From an uncultured delta proteobacterium (GTDB lineage Bacteria; Myxococcota_A; Polyangia; Polyangiales; Ga0077539): 6,044 bases of DNA. The notes beneath the pieces were generated by a model. The model did no database searches. It was not told where the DNA came from and worked only from the letters and a program-made list of their open reading frames with translations. Numbering within the stretch: the first letter of the stretch is position 1; each line of letters begins with the position of its first letter. Positions 5,315-6,044 of this stretch are shown in pieces. The position numbers and the translations under genes are program-made. The stretch covers positions 1 through 6,044 of the forward strand of contig CAIOSS010001269.1 in NCBI GenBank assembly GCA_903860995.1, written 5' to 3'.

Positions 5315-6044
5315 TCACGCCCGCTGCGCCCGCTGGTCGCGGCGCGCGTCGTCGACCAGCAGCACCCCCGACGTGAGCAGCAGCGCGATGCCCGCCAGCG
5401 CCACGCCCTCGGGGCGCCGGCCGAACAGCACCGCGTCGATGCCGAGCGCGATCACCACCTGTACCCACCCCGCGGCGCCCACCCGGGCGGCCTTGTCGAG
5501 CGCGTACGCCCGGGTGATGGCGAGCTGCCCCAGCGTCGCCGTCGCTCCCATCAGCAGCACCCGGACGACGTCGCCGCCCGTGACCGTCGGCGGAGCCCCG
5601 TGCGTCGCGAACCACCCCGCCGACCCGACGGCCATCACCGTCGTCGCGACGGCGGAGAAGTGCACCACCACGGCCTCCGGGGTCTCCCCCGAGAGGCGCC
5701 GCAGGTTGATCATGGCGAGCGCGCCCGCGCAGCCCGCGCCGAGCGCCACCGCGCCCGCGAAGCCGCCGCCGTGGAGGCCCGGGCGCTCGACGAGCACGAC
5801 GCCCGCGAAGGCCACCCCGAGCGCGGCGAGCACGCGCCCGGAGACTGGCTCGCGCAGGAAGAGCCACGCGAGCAGGGCGATCCAGAGGGGGGTGGTGTTG
5901 AGCAGCGCGGTCGCGTCGGCGAGCGGCATGTGGGTGAGCGCGTAGAAGGTGCAGAGCATCCCGGTGCTGCCCGCGAGGCTGCGCTGCCACATCCGGCGCC
6001 GGTCGACGATGGCGAGCGAGGCGCCGCGGGCGCGGGCGAAGGCG
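5315..6044 (-). CDS. DMT superfamily transporter, EamA domains (5' end outside window)
   Basis: 242 residues to the stop are visible; about 50-60 N-terminal residues (one or two helices) are probably missing, since ten-helix members are usually about 290-300 residues. The open frame continues to the right edge (RARGASLAIVDRRR before the Met at 5992), and this fits the cytoplasmic linker before helix 3, so that Met is internal. The first EamA repeat shows FYALTHMPLADATALLNTTP and FLREPVS, then LGVAFAGVVLVERPG. The second repeat contains GQLAITRAYALDKAARVG, followed by VVIALGIDAVLFGRRP and a last helix ending LLLTSGVLLVDD. These are standard EamA signatures, with the two halves arising from an internal duplication. 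Relatives export or import small metabolites, often amino acids or their breakdown products; the substrate cannot be read from sequence. The stress-protein gene follows on the same strand and may share its transcript. Confidence 0.9.
   Translation of the reverse strand, partial: AFARARGASLAIVDRRRMWQRSLAGSTGMLCTFYALTHMPLADATALLNTTPLWIALLAWLFLREPVSGRVLAALGVAFAGVVLVERPGLHGGGFAGAVALGAGCAGALAMINLRRLSGETPEAVVVHFSAVATTVMAVGSAGWFATHGAPPTVTGGDVVRVLLMGATATLGQLAITRAYALDKAARVGAAGWVQVVIALGIDAVLFGRRPEGVALAGIALLLTSGVLLVDDARRDQRAQRA

Noticed and set aside
4842..5945. A 367-codon + strand open frame opposite the stress protein and transporter genes.
   Set aside because: It has no recognisable domain, is rich in Ser/Thr/Arg/Ala, and lies antisense to two genes with strong family signatures.
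1..6044. A defence, secretion or biosynthetic system spanning the window.
   Set aside because: No nuclease, helicase, reverse transcriptase, toxin-antitoxin, NRPS/PKS or secretion ATPase motif appears in any supported gene; the genes are envelope hydrolases, lipoproteins, a stress protein and a transporter.

Overview
The window is very GC-rich, with strong G/C preference at third codon positions in every gene. It carries the kind of exported proteins I associate with Myxococcota, particularly Sandaracinus- or Polyangium-like lineages: lipoproteins on long Pro/Thr/Asp/Gly tethers, paired NCGACG cysteine modules, and large secreted hydrolases. The taxonomic placement is inference from protein style; there is no marker gene in the window.

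Layout. Bases 1-171 hold the Pro/Ala/His-rich C-terminal end of an upstream gene. On the + strand follow an exported M1-type zinc metallopeptidase (176-2023) and a six-helix integral membrane protein (2020-2874), joined by a 4-base GTGA stop/start overlap. After a 126-base gap with a plausible but weak promoter, a second + strand pair follows: a small lipoprotein (3001-3672), in which an 18-nt in-frame tandem repeat encodes a PTDTG-type tether ahead of two cysteine modules, and a lipoprotein homologous to peptide-N-glycosidase F (3687-4808). Two convergent - strand genes close the window: a universal stress protein (4830-5261) and a DMT/EamA-family transporter (5315 to past the right edge).

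How it may work together. Three of the four complete + strand genes encode exported proteins and two are predicted hydrolases (peptide bonds; N-glycan-asparagine bonds). The lipoprotein pair puts a PNGase F-like amidase beside a flexible cysteine-rich surface protein, so the segment looks like cell-envelope hydrolytic machinery. A link to scavenging, predation or glycoprotein turnover is inference. The - strand pair looks like unrelated housekeeping or accessory genes.

The strongest recognition is the PNGase F homologue: the Asp-60, Glu-206 and all six disulfide cysteine positions of the Elizabethkingia enzyme are retained, but the Glu-118 position is Asp and the C-terminus has a four-cysteine insertion. 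I see no defence system, CRISPR array, integrase, transposase, rRNA or tRNA. There is no stretch over 300 bases without a gene.
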